From positions 678,001-742,000 of the forward strand of contig NZ_CP093302.1 in assembly GCF_024362765.1 (NCBI RefSeq): 64,000 nt of DNA. The letters run 5' to 3'. Under the pieces are notes generated by a model. It did not search any database. It saw only the letters and a list, made by a program, of their open reading frames with translations, and was not told where the DNA came from. Position numbers and translations under genes: made by a program. The first letter of the stretch is position 1. Each line of letters starts with the position of its first letter. This stretch comes from Alkalihalobacillus sp. LMS6. Lineage in GTDB: Bacteria > Bacillota > Bacilli > Bacillales > Bacillaceae_D. Positions 34,001 through 43,001 of the stretch are shown piece by piece.

Positions 34001-34460
34001 TCCGGTGCTTGAAGAGGATAAGAATGAAGACGAACAACGATTAAAAGCATTTCAATTAAACGGATGGATGAAGAATGATTATGGTGTTGCAGAATTATTT
34101 GATAAAAGCTTTGTTGAAAAAAATAAATCAAATGTCGTTCCCGTTGAATTTAAGAAAGACGGTTCGTTTCATAGTCGCTCAAAAGTCTTAACAGATGACC
34201 AATTTCAAACGCTCTTTACGTACACTGAACAAAAAATCGTCGATATCGGGAATGAAATCGTAAGTGGAAAAACGATTGTAGCACCGTACCAAAAGGAAAA
34301 TGGACAAATAGCATGTACGTACTGTCCTATGCAAGCCGTCTGTCAGTTCGATCCATCGTTACCAGGGTTTCATTATAATGAACTGGTAAAGAGAAAAAAT
34401 AGCGATGCATTAGTAGAGATGCAGGAATCAATTAAAGCAAGGGGGAGCGAGCATGCCTAA
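31011..34460 (+). CDS. addB: ATP-dependent nuclease/helicase subunit AddB
   Basis: Predicted 1149-residue subunit of the AddAB recombination complex, close to B. subtilis AddB (1166). The N-terminal Walker A-like GRSGSGKS is at residues 7-14. The C-terminal nuclease domain carries VVDYKSS near residue 945. The iron-sulfur ligands are C785, C1102, C1105 and C1111 in the known pattern. AddAB resects double-strand breaks to the Chi site. AAGGAGG precedes the ATG. The 3' end overlaps addA by eight bases, giving coupled translation. Confidence 0.95.
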   Translation: MIHFYLGRSGSGKSTKMKEEIMTYLNDAPADGPEIILLVPDQMSFQVEYDLAKKTGGFSRLSVLSLHSLAERILDEAGQRERPMLDRTGMHVLIKKIIEQKKDQLRVFKRASNTSGFVKEMEQMILELRRQELSPDQIHVENEALSLAIQDKMHDVKLIFQGFEETFSNRFWDKEEQVKRAIKAVPDVGLLKGAYVYIDGFYEFSKLERRFLTALCDEAATTKMALTLDEHLGQADTFYLTNETYELMVQSLQQHKLRYKEEWFKANYRFNKIGLASLEEALVHQDHDVRENDHSVKIVETVNRRVEIESVAKSIRSLVREQGYRYTEIAVVTRDLHTYSDLIRRLFPTYEVPFFLDDTHGMIQHQLIELIRSSFEAVMQRYPYEALFRAFKTDLFIPLDEEQVAFREKIDELENVVLAQGIKGNLWSTAQDWQLKTARHGFGEDPTEEELENNATMNWLKNLLIAPLNQFESNLKRSETISDMCHALYTFLLALSIPEKMNQLQRQAEESGYIQVSSEYSQVWEGVLSILDQLVDIGGEDEVTVSTFFHTLNAGFENMSFKIVPPAIDQVTVGDMERSRLPKPRATFIVGVNEGIIPSRPREKGMISEQERMALQHAGLSLGHTATDKLWHEAFYAYMSQTSASEALIVSYALADEEGAALLPSPLIRHIHDSLNDVETVFVQNEPEAERHNQAIEYISHPKQAMSQLIRQLQKWKQGEEIDSIWWDVYNWFRTHAEWQRPLKSGLESLDYSYTHIPLTNETTKDLYNAHLVMSVSRMELFKQCSFRHFSQYGLRLKERDVYRLEAFDIGELFHTVLKTMSEKQKDRNKTWKTLSYEECREMTSEAVAEVAPTIQREILMSTNHYQYITEKLHDIAVQVTEALRQQALLSTFETVELEVAFGPQNPISIPSYKLENGMSMTVQGRIDRIDQAERDGRSFLSVVDYKSSPTSLSFSDVIEGISLQMPVYLTVALKGSEAWLEKSSEVGGMFYFHLHNPVLEEDKNEDEQRLKAFQLNGWMKNDYGVAELFDKSFVEKNKSNVVPVEFKKDGSFHSRSKVLTDDQFQTLFTYTEQKIVDIGNEIVSGKTIVAPYQKENGQIACTYCPMQAVCQFDPSLPGFHYNELVKRKNSDALVEMQESIKARGSEHA

Positions 34461-37400
34461 ATGGGAGATGCAAGAACGACCAAGCGATGTGACGTGGACG
34501 GACGAACAATGGCAAGCGATCTCTTTAAAAGGCGGAAATATTCTTGTTGCTGCAGCAGCTGGAAGTGGGAAAACAGCCGTACTTGTTGAGCGCATCGTTA
34601 AACGGATTATGGATCCAACAGATGAAGCTGAGATTGATCGCCTGCTTGTTGTGACGTTTACAAAGGCCGCAGCAGCTGAAATGAAAGAACGTATTGGCAA
34701 GCGAATGGAAGAAGAGCTGAGTGTTCGACCAACACCATATTTAAAAAGGCAATATCGCCTATTAAACCGCGCAACGATCTCAACACTACATTCCTTTTGT
34801 TCAGATTTAATTCGAAAACATTATTATGATATCCATGTAGATCCAACGATCCGGCTTGCGAACGACACTGAGAGAGAATTGCTGAAAGAAGAAGTGTTAG
34901 AGGCACTGTTGGAGCGTTATTATACACATGAAAAAGAAGCATCTCCTGATTTTTATACGATGGCTGAAGCATATAGCGGAGATCGGACAGATACCAATTT
35001 GCGAGCACTTATTTTAAATTTATATACTCGCTCAAGGTCTCATCCAGATCCAGATCATTGGCTTGAGCGAAGTGCGGCCATGTATGAAGAATCGGTTGAG
35101 GATATCGCTACAACCCCATGGGGACAGGTTATTGTGGAAGAAGTCTTAAATTATGTGGCAGGGGCAAGAGCGAATCATGCTCGCGCTATGGCGCTAGCAG
35201 AACGAGAAGATGGTCCCCATTTCTATCATGAACGTTTAGTAGAAGAGGGATCAGCCCTAGAGAGGCTCGAATCTAATCATGATTGGGATGACCTTTATAA
35301 CCAGTTAGAAACCTTTGCATGGAATAGACTTCCGAGTAAGAAAAAAGACGATCCAGCAGATCCTGAATTAATAACGAAAGTGAAGCAATTGCGGGATGAA
35401 AGCAAAAAACTTCTGCAAAAAGCACAAGAGTTAATGGTTGGCAATGAGGCTGAAAATACAACCAGGCTTTACCAGATGCGTAATCGTGTTCGCGTGTTAA
35501 CTACGCTCGTACAAGAGTTTGCAAAGGCATATCGTGAACTAAAAGAAGAACGTTCTTTAATGGATTTTGATGATCTAGAACATTTCGCTCTTGAAATTTT
35601 AAGCGATGGATCAATCGATCACCCATCTACAACTGCTTTGCAATACAGAGCGCATTTTCAAGAAGTGTTAACAGATGAATACCAAGATACAAATCGAGTA
35701 CAAGAAGCGATTCTTAATCTAGTTGGGAACGGTCAAAATCGGTTTATGGTTGGTGACGTGAAGCAAAGTATTTATCGATTTCGTTTAGCGGAACCAGGCT
35801 TATTTATTGAGAAGCAAGACACCTATGCCACATTGAATGCGCCGCTTCACGATCTTCAAGATGTACATGGTATTCGCATCGATCTTGCGCATAATTTTCG
35901 TAGCCGATCAGAGGTGTTGCATGCTGTTAACTATGTCTTTGCGCAAACAATGGACAAGCACGTAGGTGAAGTGGTGTATGACAACACACAAGCATTGCGT
36001 TACGGAAATATCGATTACAATATGGAAGACCAAGGATACGACATCCATGTAGCACTGCTAGAAAAGGAAGATGAAGAAACGAGTGGCTTTGAGCCATCCG
36101 CTGAAAAAGAAGCACGATGGACAGCAAGTAAAATTCAAGAATTAATCACGAACGGCTACCCTGTTTTTGATAAAAAAACAAAACAGCTTCGGCCGATTCA
36201 ATATCGTGATATTACAATTCTGATGCGGTCACTTCCTTCAGCACCAATCTATGTAGACGTCTTTAAAGCGGCAGGCATTCCTCTATACTCAGATCGAGAT
36301 GAAGGGTATTTTCGCCACGTTGAAGTACAGATCATGCTATCACTACTAAAAATTATTGATAATCCATTTCAAGATATCCCGCTTGCAGCCGTTTTACGCT
36401 CCCCGATTGTTGGTTTAACAGATGAACAGCTGGCGCATATTCGCCTCAATCACGTAGAAGGTTCACTTTATGAGGCGGTTCAGGCCACACTTGCTGTTAA
36501 TTCTGAAGAGGAGCCGTCTCAGACGAAACTCGCTCATTTTTACAACCAACTACAAGAGTGGCGTGTCAGAACGCGAACGACACCATTATCAACATTTATA
36601 TGGTCTCTGTTTTCAGAGACGGACTACGATATCTTTGTTGGTGGATTGCCAGGAGGGAAGCAGCGTCAAGCAAATGTGCGCGCGTTGTATGACCGTGCAA
36701 AAGCATTCGAAGATACTTCGTTCCGTGGAATTTTTCGCTTTTTACGTTTTGTTGAACGTATGGAGGAACAGGGAGATGATTTTGAGAGCGCACGTACAAT
36801 AAGTGAACAAGAAAATGTCGTTCGTTTGATGTCCATTCATAAAAGTAAAGGTCTTGAATTCCCGGTCGTCTTTGTTGTAGATATGTGGAAGCAGTTTAAT
36901 TTGATGGATACCCGTAGGCAAACTCAAATTCATCAGACATTGGGATTTGGTTCAACGTATTTGGATATCGAGCGCCGTATAAAATATTCAACAATTCCTG
37001 AGGTTGCCATAAAAAAATTACAAGAGCGAGAACAGATATCGGAAGAATTACGAGTACTCTATGTGGCGCTAACAAGAGCAAAAGAGAAATTATTTATGCT
37101 CGGAAGTGTAAAAGACCGAGAAACAAAATTATTGGAATGGGGAGAACAAGCTGAACAAGCGCTTCCACTTTATGATCGTAAACAAGCAAGGCGTTTCTTT
37201 GATTGGGTTATTCCGGCTGTTCTCAGACATGCAGACCTTATGCGCATCAATGATCCCGAACCCCATGAATCAAAATGGCTGTTAGATGAACGAGCTGAAG
37301 TGCCTGAACTTAATAATGTTCAAACGCTGCCTCCAAACGAGCATGTTCAACAGTTAAAGCGATTAGAGCACGTGAGGTCTTCTTCAATTAAATCGGAAGC

Positions 37401-38127
37401 AGAAGTCGGCCGTCGTTTAGATTTTAACTACCAATACCCCGTCGCGACTCAAACATTCGCGAAACAAAGTGTAACGGAATTAAAACGTAAGTACAATTGG
37501 AAAGAATTTGCTGAAGCAGAACAGCCTCAGTCGTATAGACAAGCGACTGCGATGAAAGAACCAACCTTTTTAAAAAAACAACAAAAGTTAAGTGCCGCAG
37601 AAAAAGGAACGTTAATGCATCGAGTAATGCAACGATTATCGTTCACTTCAGAAGAAACGACAATCATAAAAAGTGAGGTAGAAGCGATTTGTAGGCTGCT
37701 TGGGTTTAATCGTGAAGAACAAAGTGCTATCCATGAGAATCGTATTATTGATTTTCATCAATCCTCAATCGGCAAACGATTAATAAATGCGACTAAAATG
37801 AAAAGAGAAGTCCCATTTTCATACGTCCAATCAAAACATTCTTTTGCTCATAAAGAGTCTGAGGAAGATGAGGATGTGGTGCTCATACGAGGCATTATCG
37901 ATGTATTATTTTGGGATGAAGATGGTGAATTAATTTTACTTGATTATAAAACGGACCGAGTTCAGTCTCTTCAGGTAGAGGGAGTCGACTTAAAGAAGTT
38001 GTTAAACGAGCGTTATCATCATCAGATGACTCAATATAAACAAGCAATTGAAAGCATCTGGAAGGTTCCTGTAAAAGAATGCTGGCTTTATTTCTTTGAT
38101 GGTGGCCATGAAGTGACGGTAAAGTAA
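34453..38127 (+). CDS. addA: ATP-dependent helicase/nuclease subunit AddA
   Basis: Predicted 1224-residue UvrD-type helicase fused to a RecB-like nuclease (B. subtilis AddA has 1232). Walker A is AAAAGSGKT at residues 33-41, Walker B-like DEYQDTN lies near residue 412, and RLMSIHKSKGLEFPVVFV and LRVLYVALTRAKEKL are helicase motifs V-VI. The nuclease motif is LILLDYKTD with D1164. It forms the complex with AddB, which is encoded directly upstream and overlaps it. AAGGGGGAG lies upstream of the ATG. A terminator follows, so the operon appears to be just addBA. Confidence 0.95.
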   Translation: MPKWEMQERPSDVTWTDEQWQAISLKGGNILVAAAAGSGKTAVLVERIVKRIMDPTDEAEIDRLLVVTFTKAAAAEMKERIGKRMEEELSVRPTPYLKRQYRLLNRATISTLHSFCSDLIRKHYYDIHVDPTIRLANDTERELLKEEVLEALLERYYTHEKEASPDFYTMAEAYSGDRTDTNLRALILNLYTRSRSHPDPDHWLERSAAMYEESVEDIATTPWGQVIVEEVLNYVAGARANHARAMALAEREDGPHFYHERLVEEGSALERLESNHDWDDLYNQLETFAWNRLPSKKKDDPADPELITKVKQLRDESKKLLQKAQELMVGNEAENTTRLYQMRNRVRVLTTLVQEFAKAYRELKEERSLMDFDDLEHFALEILSDGSIDHPSTTALQYRAHFQEVLTDEYQDTNRVQEAILNLVGNGQNRFMVGDVKQSIYRFRLAEPGLFIEKQDTYATLNAPLHDLQDVHGIRIDLAHNFRSRSEVLHAVNYVFAQTMDKHVGEVVYDNTQALRYGNIDYNMEDQGYDIHVALLEKEDEETSGFEPSAEKEARWTASKIQELITNGYPVFDKKTKQLRPIQYRDITILMRSLPSAPIYVDVFKAAGIPLYSDRDEGYFRHVEVQIMLSLLKIIDNPFQDIPLAAVLRSPIVGLTDEQLAHIRLNHVEGSLYEAVQATLAVNSEEEPSQTKLAHFYNQLQEWRVRTRTTPLSTFIWSLFSETDYDIFVGGLPGGKQRQANVRALYDRAKAFEDTSFRGIFRFLRFVERMEEQGDDFESARTISEQENVVRLMSIHKSKGLEFPVVFVVDMWKQFNLMDTRRQTQIHQTLGFGSTYLDIERRIKYSTIPEVAIKKLQEREQISEELRVLYVALTRAKEKLFMLGSVKDRETKLLEWGEQAEQALPLYDRKQARRFFDWVIPAVLRHADLMRINDPEPHESKWLLDERAEVPELNNVQTLPPNEHVQQLKRLEHVRSSSIKSEAEVGRRLDFNYQYPVATQTFAKQSVTELKRKYNWKEFAEAEQPQSYRQATAMKEPTFLKKQQKLSAAEKGTLMHRVMQRLSFTSEETTIIKSEVEAICRLLGFNREEQSAIHENRIIDFHQSSIGKRLINATKMKREVPFSYVQSKHSFAHKESEEDEDVVLIRGIIDVLFWDEDGELILLDYKTDRVQSLQVEGVDLKKLLNERYHHQMTQYKQAIESIWKVPVKECWLYFFDGGHEVTVK

Positions 38128-38133
38128 AGAGAG

Positions 38134-38172
38134 AACACATCGATACGCATCACGCGTGTGGATGTGTTTTTT
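38134..38172 (+). terminator. Terminator of addBA
   Basis: AACACATC (38134-38141) pairs with GATGTGTT, followed by a T run. The inner part of the stem is imperfect. Confidence 0.7.
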
Positions 38173-38346
38173 AATGAGTAAGGGACTTAACTCATAAGAA
38201 ATTGGTAAATCACAACGCTTACTTTACAATTGAATGACTGATAAACAAGAAAATCCATTTATTGTAAGTGTTTTAACAGTGTGTTAAATTGAACCCAGTG
38301 GTTTTATAAATGACTATAACGTATATTGCCTTGATAGGAGAGAAAC

Positions 38347-39468
38347 ATGCCAAAAAAACGATACATTTCATTTGATCTGGCGCGAGGAATGATGTTGCTA
38401 CTTGTTGCCCTTGCGCATGCTCAAATCTTTATCAGTGGAACGATTCTTGTTCGCCCTGAAGGGAATGGCATGCTGGACAGTCTATTAAACTATGCCTCCG
38501 TATTTTTTGTGGATAATCGAGCTAGAGCCATGTTTGCGCTACTATTCGGATACGGCATCACCCTTGTTATTCGAAGTTATGTCCGAAAACAAAAGAGTCA
38601 CTTGGAAATTCGAAAATCAATCAATCGGCGTGCCGTTGCGTTGCTAATTTTTGGCTTTCTATTATCGGTTGTCGTTGGAGGAAAAGATATTCTTGCCATA
38701 TACGGTGGGGGCCTTTTACTTATTCACTGGTTCTTATATCGTAGCGACAAATTGCTTGAGCGAACGATGCTCGCACTGTTTATTCTTTTTATCCTCATTT
38801 TACCGTTTGTATGGGCGGCCATGTCGACAATGGGAATGGAAACCATTTTTCAAGGATCGAACAGCTACGTCGACCAGTTAATCGATGGAACGATGCAATT
38901 TATTATGGGTGGACCAATCTTAGGAAACTTTGTTTTACCTGTCATTCTCTCCATTTTTATTGGCGTTTGGTTTGGCCGAAAGGGCTTATTAAACGAAGAT
39001 GAAAAGCATCGACCTTTTTTGAAAAAAGTTGCGATCGGAGGCATTTTCATCTCGCTTGTAGGCGCTATTCCACATGCACTTTATAGCAATGGAGCGTTAC
39101 AAGTCGAACATGCCTATGTAATCGGCTTAATCTTTACTGCCCATATGCTAACAGGGATTGCTGGCGGATGTGGGTATGCAGCATTATTCGGATTAATTGG
39201 ACCTCATTTTAATAAAACAAATCCAATTGTCGTTGGCATTACGGCGCTAGGAAAACGTTCTCTAACGTTTTTCATTGTGAATGAGATTCTTTTATTAATA
39301 CTTCTTTCTTCAGGAGGTCTAGATTTAGCCAGTCGACTAAGCATAGCGCAAGTATGGCTTGTAGCGGTTTTCGTTTGGCTCTTCTCGATCGGGATGGCAT
39401 CTGTTTTAGAATGGAAGAAAAAAAGCGGGCCTTTTGATTATCTGTTTCGTCGGTTCGTGTATCGCTAG
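38347..39468 (+). CDS. DUF418-family membrane protein (YrkO/YxaH-like)
   Basis: Predicted 373-residue protein with about eight to nine helices. The N-terminal RYISFDLARGMMLLLVALAHAQ resembles acyltransferase-3-like membrane proteins, and the second half carries the DUF418 domain (LTALGKRSLTF-type segment, here ITALGKRSLTFFIVNEILL). Function is unknown. A GGAGAG ribosome binding site precedes the ATG. The 38173-38346 gap upstream holds only its promoter region, in which I see no clear feature. Confidence 0.75.
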   Translation: MPKKRYISFDLARGMMLLLVALAHAQIFISGTILVRPEGNGMLDSLLNYASVFFVDNRARAMFALLFGYGITLVIRSYVRKQKSHLEIRKSINRRAVALLIFGFLLSVVVGGKDILAIYGGGLLLIHWFLYRSDKLLERTMLALFILFILILPFVWAAMSTMGMETIFQGSNSYVDQLIDGTMQFIMGGPILGNFVLPVILSIFIGVWFGRKGLLNEDEKHRPFLKKVAIGGIFISLVGAIPHALYSNGALQVEHAYVIGLIFTAHMLTGIAGGCGYAALFGLIGPHFNKTNPIVVGITALGKRSLTFFIVNEILLLILLSSGGLDLASRLSIAQVWLVAVFVWLFSIGMASVLEWKKKSGPFDYLFRRFVYR

Positions 39469-39476
39469 TGAGAATG

Positions 39477-39516
39477 AACCCCCTTTTGAATCAATTGATT
39501 AAAAGGGGTTTTTTTC
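39477..39516 (+). terminator. Terminator of the DUF418 gene
   Basis: CCCCTTTT pairs with AAAAGGGG (39501-39508), extended by AA/TT, with a run of T after it. Confidence 0.85.
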
Positions 39517-39618
39517 TATCTTTAACGACTGAGTATTTGGCTCCAAGTTTGCTTCTCTTAAATTGTGAAACATCTATTTTTTTATGATCCTCCATTTAGG
39601 ATAGGCGTTTTTAAACCG

Positions 39619-40824
39619 CTAGGTTGCAATTTTTCGATCCTTACCAGCGACATAGCCAAATAGCGATATACCAATTGCTGCTGACATGAGAATAAGGAGT
39701 GGTACCGTCCATCCGTTTGTCCACTCAGCAATGGTGCCAAGAAAGAAGGGACCAAGGGCCGCAATCATATAGCCGACAGATTGTGCCATACTAGACAATT
39801 GTGAGGATTGCTCCACTGAATGTGTTCGTAACACAAAGAACATCATCGCTAAACTAAAAGCCGTTCCCATACCCATTCCAGTAATAATTAAAAAGACGAG
39901 AGTTAGTTGAGAGGCTGTTAAGGCTACCCCAACGAGACCTGTTAAAAAGAGTAGACCAGCACCAACCCCGACCCACGCTTGATTATTTAATTTTGCCGCG
40001 AAAATTGGAACAAAAAACGTTGCTGGGATTAATCCTATTTGCATAAGTGCCATAAACCAACCAGCTTCATTTTCACTAAACCCTTTAGTAAGTAAAATAT
40101 CGGGTAGCCAAGTAAAGAGGCTGTAAGGAATAAAGGATTGTAAGCCCATAAAAAGAGAAACGGACCAGGCAATCTTAGATTTAAAGATAGAGGAGGAAGG
40201 CTGGTTATTTACTTTACCCGGAACTTTTTTTCGAGACGATCGAATGACGGGAAGTCGTAAACAAATAAAAAATACCGCAATCGATGATAAAACAGCCCAT
40301 AAAAGTAAGGCATACTGCCAATTAAATGCTGATGCTTCTGCTAATGGAACGGATAATCCAGACGCAAGTGCACCAAATAGATTCATAGAAACAGAGTAGA
40401 TGCCCATCATAATACCAATACGCAATGGAAAGCTAAGTTTAATCAGACCTGGCATCAATACGTTTCCAACAGCGATTCCAAGTCCCAGTAGTAAGGTTCC
40501 GAGTAATAGCATAGGTGTATTCCCTAAAGAACGAAAGACGATGCCAATGGTTAGGGTAATCATAGCCATCAAGAGCATAAGCTCCATTCCCGTTTTACGA
40601 GAGATTTTAGGAACTAATGGGGAAAACAAACCGAACATAAGTAAAGGAAGTGTATTCACTAGCCCAATTGTAAAATTGGAAACAGCCAGATCTTCTCTAA
40701 TAAACGGGATTAACGGACCGAATGAAGTCATCGGTGACCGTAATGTAGCAGCAATTAATAAAATGGAGACAAGTAACAAAAACGTGTAATAATTCTCTTT
40801 CTGTTTTGAATGTAGTTTTTGCAT
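39619..40824 (-). CDS. CynX/NimT-family MFS transporter (YycB-like)
   Basis: Predicted 401-residue 12-helix protein. The N-terminal AATLRSPMTSFGPLIPFIREDL and the loop LVPKISRKTGMELMLL match the CynX/NimT (cyanate and 2-nitroimidazole) branch, as does ITGMGMGTAFSLAMMFFVLRT near residue 312. The central loop (about 200-215) is basic. AAGGGGG lies six bases before the ATG. The gene stands alone on the minus strand. The transported compound is unknown. Confidence 0.8.
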   Translation of the reverse strand: MQKLHSKQKENYYTFLLLVSILLIAATLRSPMTSFGPLIPFIREDLAVSNFTIGLVNTLPLLMFGLFSPLVPKISRKTGMELMLLMAMITLTIGIVFRSLGNTPMLLLGTLLLGLGIAVGNVLMPGLIKLSFPLRIGIMMGIYSVSMNLFGALASGLSVPLAEASAFNWQYALLLWAVLSSIAVFFICLRLPVIRSSRKKVPGKVNNQPSSSIFKSKIAWSVSLFMGLQSFIPYSLFTWLPDILLTKGFSENEAGWFMALMQIGLIPATFFVPIFAAKLNNQAWVGVGAGLLFLTGLVGVALTASQLTLVFLIITGMGMGTAFSLAMMFFVLRTHSVEQSSQLSSMAQSVGYMIAALGPFFLGTIAEWTNGWTVPLLILMSAAIGISLFGYVAGKDRKIAT

Positions 40825-40988
40825 CAGTACCCCCTTTTCACATTAATAAAATGAGTTTGTAGTTGAAGTCACAATGCCTCATTGTACTACTGTGAAAGGA
40901 GGGAATCAAGCAGGTTCTCGATCTATGAATGTGCAGGGAAGAGGTTCCTTATTAAAGAGGAGTGACTATAAAAAGAGGGAAGCTTGTC

Positions 40989-41936
40989 TTAAAGAGATCT
41001 AACATGACCATCTCCCCAGTAGTAACCATTTTTTATAACAGGCTTTTCCAGTAAACGTCCAATTTCTAGTAATAACTCTGGACAGTAATAGTAATCTCTA
41101 ATTTGAAAGATTAATTTTTCATTATACGTAAACTCGTGAATGGTGTTAACGGCTTCACGCTCACCATCTAGTATTGTGACAACAAAAAAGAGTCGCTGAT
41201 TCTTATCAACATAAAAGGTACCATTCATCGTTACAGGATCTGCAGCCCAATCAGTTAAAGAATTTGTACGTATCATCGTTCGACCATACTCTTCAGTAAC
41301 CCCAACAACTTCCATGACAGCATCTTCATGGAGTAACGAAACAATACCTTCTATATTTCGTTGGTTAAATGCTCGAACATATGCATTTAAAAGAGAACTA
41401 TTTGGTTCGGTTTTTTGGATGGACAAAGAAGCATCGTTGAAATTGGATTGTCGTAATGTATGTCTAGCACGGTGTAGAAGCGAACGCACAGCTCCTTCAG
41501 AAAGGGAAAGCATTGCACCGACTTCCTTTGCTTGAAACTCAAAAACATCAATGAGCACAATGCACACATGTTGCTTTGGCGGTAATAAGTGAATGAGGTA
41601 ATCAATTGCTTCTGATAGTTCAACGGGAGAAATTGGATCGGTTATGGGTTCATTTTCTGGAAGAAGAGCCGTATGATAAACGCCTTTTTGTTTTCGTTTA
41701 GCATCAATCCAAGTATTCGTAGCAATTCGAAATAAATAAGATTTCGGGTTTTTCACTTGATACAAATAAGATAGTTTGGCAAATGCTTTTAACAACGAAT
41801 CTTGAACGAGGTCCTCTGCATCCCAAGGAGAGCCTGTTAATTTAAGACAGTATGACCAGAGCGCGGCTCGATCATCTTTAATTAGTACGTCAAATTCCGT
41901 CCTTAAAGATCGAGAAGCTGTATACATGTTATCCAT
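40989..41936 (-). CDS. ECF-type sigma factor with C-terminal SnoaL-like extension
   Basis: Predicted 315-residue sigma-70 family protein. Region 2 reads LTGSPWDAEDLVQDSLLKAFAKL near residues 34-56. Region 4 (EFQAKEVGAMLSLSEGAVRSLLHRAR) follows near residues 128-153. Residues about 175-290 form an extra NTF2/SnoaL-like domain. This design is known in ECF41-like factors, where the tail acts as a built-in regulator. No anti-sigma or carboxymuconolactone decarboxylase partner lies adjacent. The ATG at 41936 is 11 bases from AGGAG, a long spacing. Confidence 0.8.
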   Translation of the reverse strand: MDNMYTASRSLRTEFDVLIKDDRAALWSYCLKLTGSPWDAEDLVQDSLLKAFAKLSYLYQVKNPKSYLFRIATNTWIDAKRKQKGVYHTALLPENEPITDPISPVELSEAIDYLIHLLPPKQHVCIVLIDVFEFQAKEVGAMLSLSEGAVRSLLHRARHTLRQSNFNDASLSIQKTEPNSSLLNAYVRAFNQRNIEGIVSLLHEDAVMEVVGVTEEYGRTMIRTNSLTDWAADPVTMNGTFYVDKNQRLFFVVTILDGEREAVNTIHEFTYNEKLIFQIRDYYYCPELLLEIGRLLEKPVIKNGYYWGDGHVRSL

Positions 41937-42088
41937 TCAATTAGACACTCCTTTTTCAGTTAATTACTACTATAACGTAAAAGAGACAAAAAACCGTTCG
42001 GCAACAAATGATATTTATAAATTAAAAATTTTCGATATAATAAGAGGGATGTCTACTTTTCTATAATCAGAAAGGAGAAGGAAAATTC

Positions 42089-42574
42089 ATGAACATCCCT
42101 ATTCAAACAACTGGCGTAGCGGTTGTCGTACTTCGGAACCAAAAGAATCAGACAGACGTACTGTTGTTAAAGCGACAATCGACAATTTTAAATGAGGCAT
42201 GGACGTACATTGGTGGCAAAATTGAACAAGGAGAGATGGCGTATGAAGCCGCGATTCGAGAAATGAAGGAGGAAACGGGGTTAACCCCTCTCGCAATGTA
42301 TACATCCAATACGTTCGACCAATTTTATGATCCTAAAAAGAATAGTATCTATATGGCCCCAGTTTTTGTTGCGTTTGTCTCGTCAAAAAATGGCGTCAGG
42401 TTGAATGAAGAGCATAGCCAATTCAAGTGGTGTTCGTTCAGAAATGCGAAATCAGTTGTAACGTTGCCAGGAAGCGAAGAAGTTTTAACTTTTATAGAAA
42501 ATCATTTTGTTCATCAAACACCATTAGAATTGTTAAAGATTGATTACGTGGAGGTGCCATCGTGTTCATTGTAA
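42089..42574 (+). CDS. Nudix hydrolase
   Basis: Predicted 161-residue Nudix-fold pyrophosphohydrolase. The complete Nudix box is at residues about 43-65, reading GKIEQGEMAYEAAIRE then MKEETGL, so the catalytic metal-binding Glu residues are in place. AAAGGAGAAGG precedes the ATG. It overlaps the next Nudix gene by 13 bases, so the two are translated together. The nucleotide or sugar substrate is unknown. Confidence 0.85.
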   Translation: MNIPIQTTGVAVVVLRNQKNQTDVLLLKRQSTILNEAWTYIGGKIEQGEMAYEAAIREMKEETGLTPLAMYTSNTFDQFYDPKKNSIYMAPVFVAFVSSKNGVRLNEEHSQFKWCSFRNAKSVVTLPGSEEVLTFIENHFVHQTPLELLKIDYVEVPSCSL

Positions 42575-42996
42575 ACGTCGAGGGAGCTGTTTGGAATGAT
42601 GGCAAATGGCTTGTTATCGAGAGGAGTATAAAAGAAGATCATGCGAGTGGATTGCTGTCGTTTGTGGGAGGAAAAGTGGAGTCACCAGGAGTGGATAAAG
42701 ATGTATTAGAAAAAACAGTTCAACGTGAGTTTCTTGAAGAAGTTGGATTAAAGTTGAAAGCGAAAATGGCCTATGTGTGCAATACGTCATTTTTATATTA
42801 TGATACGCATGTTATTGACATCGTTTATTTATGCGAAATGGAAGAAGGGAGTAAGCCATCAATTATAAGTACTGATGAAGTGGCAGCCATTTACTGGTTG
42901 ACATATGAAGAAATGAAATTGCGCAGCAACGCACCGGAATATTTATTGGAAGCTGTGCGAATGGCGGAGGAAGTACGAGTACGTAATCTGGAGTGA
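42562..42996 (+). CDS. Nudix hydrolase (variant box)
   Basis: Predicted 144-residue Nudix protein. The box begins GGKVESPGVDKDVLEK and ends TVQREFLEEVGL, with a few extra residues before the REFLEEVG core, so it is an atypical but probably functional site. The GTG start at 42562 has GGAGGTG six bases upstream inside the previous gene. The stop lies five bases before the start of the kinase-like gene. Two different Nudix enzymes with a kinase suggest linked metabolite or antibiotic chemistry. Confidence 0.8.
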   Translation: MFIVNVEGAVWNDGKWLVIERSIKEDHASGLLSFVGGKVESPGVDKDVLEKTVQREFLEEVGLKLKAKMAYVCNTSFLYYDTHVIDIVYLCEMEEGSKPSIISTDEVAAIYWLTYEEMKLRSNAPEYLLEAVRMAEEVRVRNLE

Positions 42997-43001
42997 TGAA
43001 A

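Noticed and set aside
40400-40789. Plus-strand open frame of 129 codons
   Set aside because: It lies antisense inside the CynX/NimT transporter, with no ribosome binding site and a composition typical of a shadow of hydrophobic codons.
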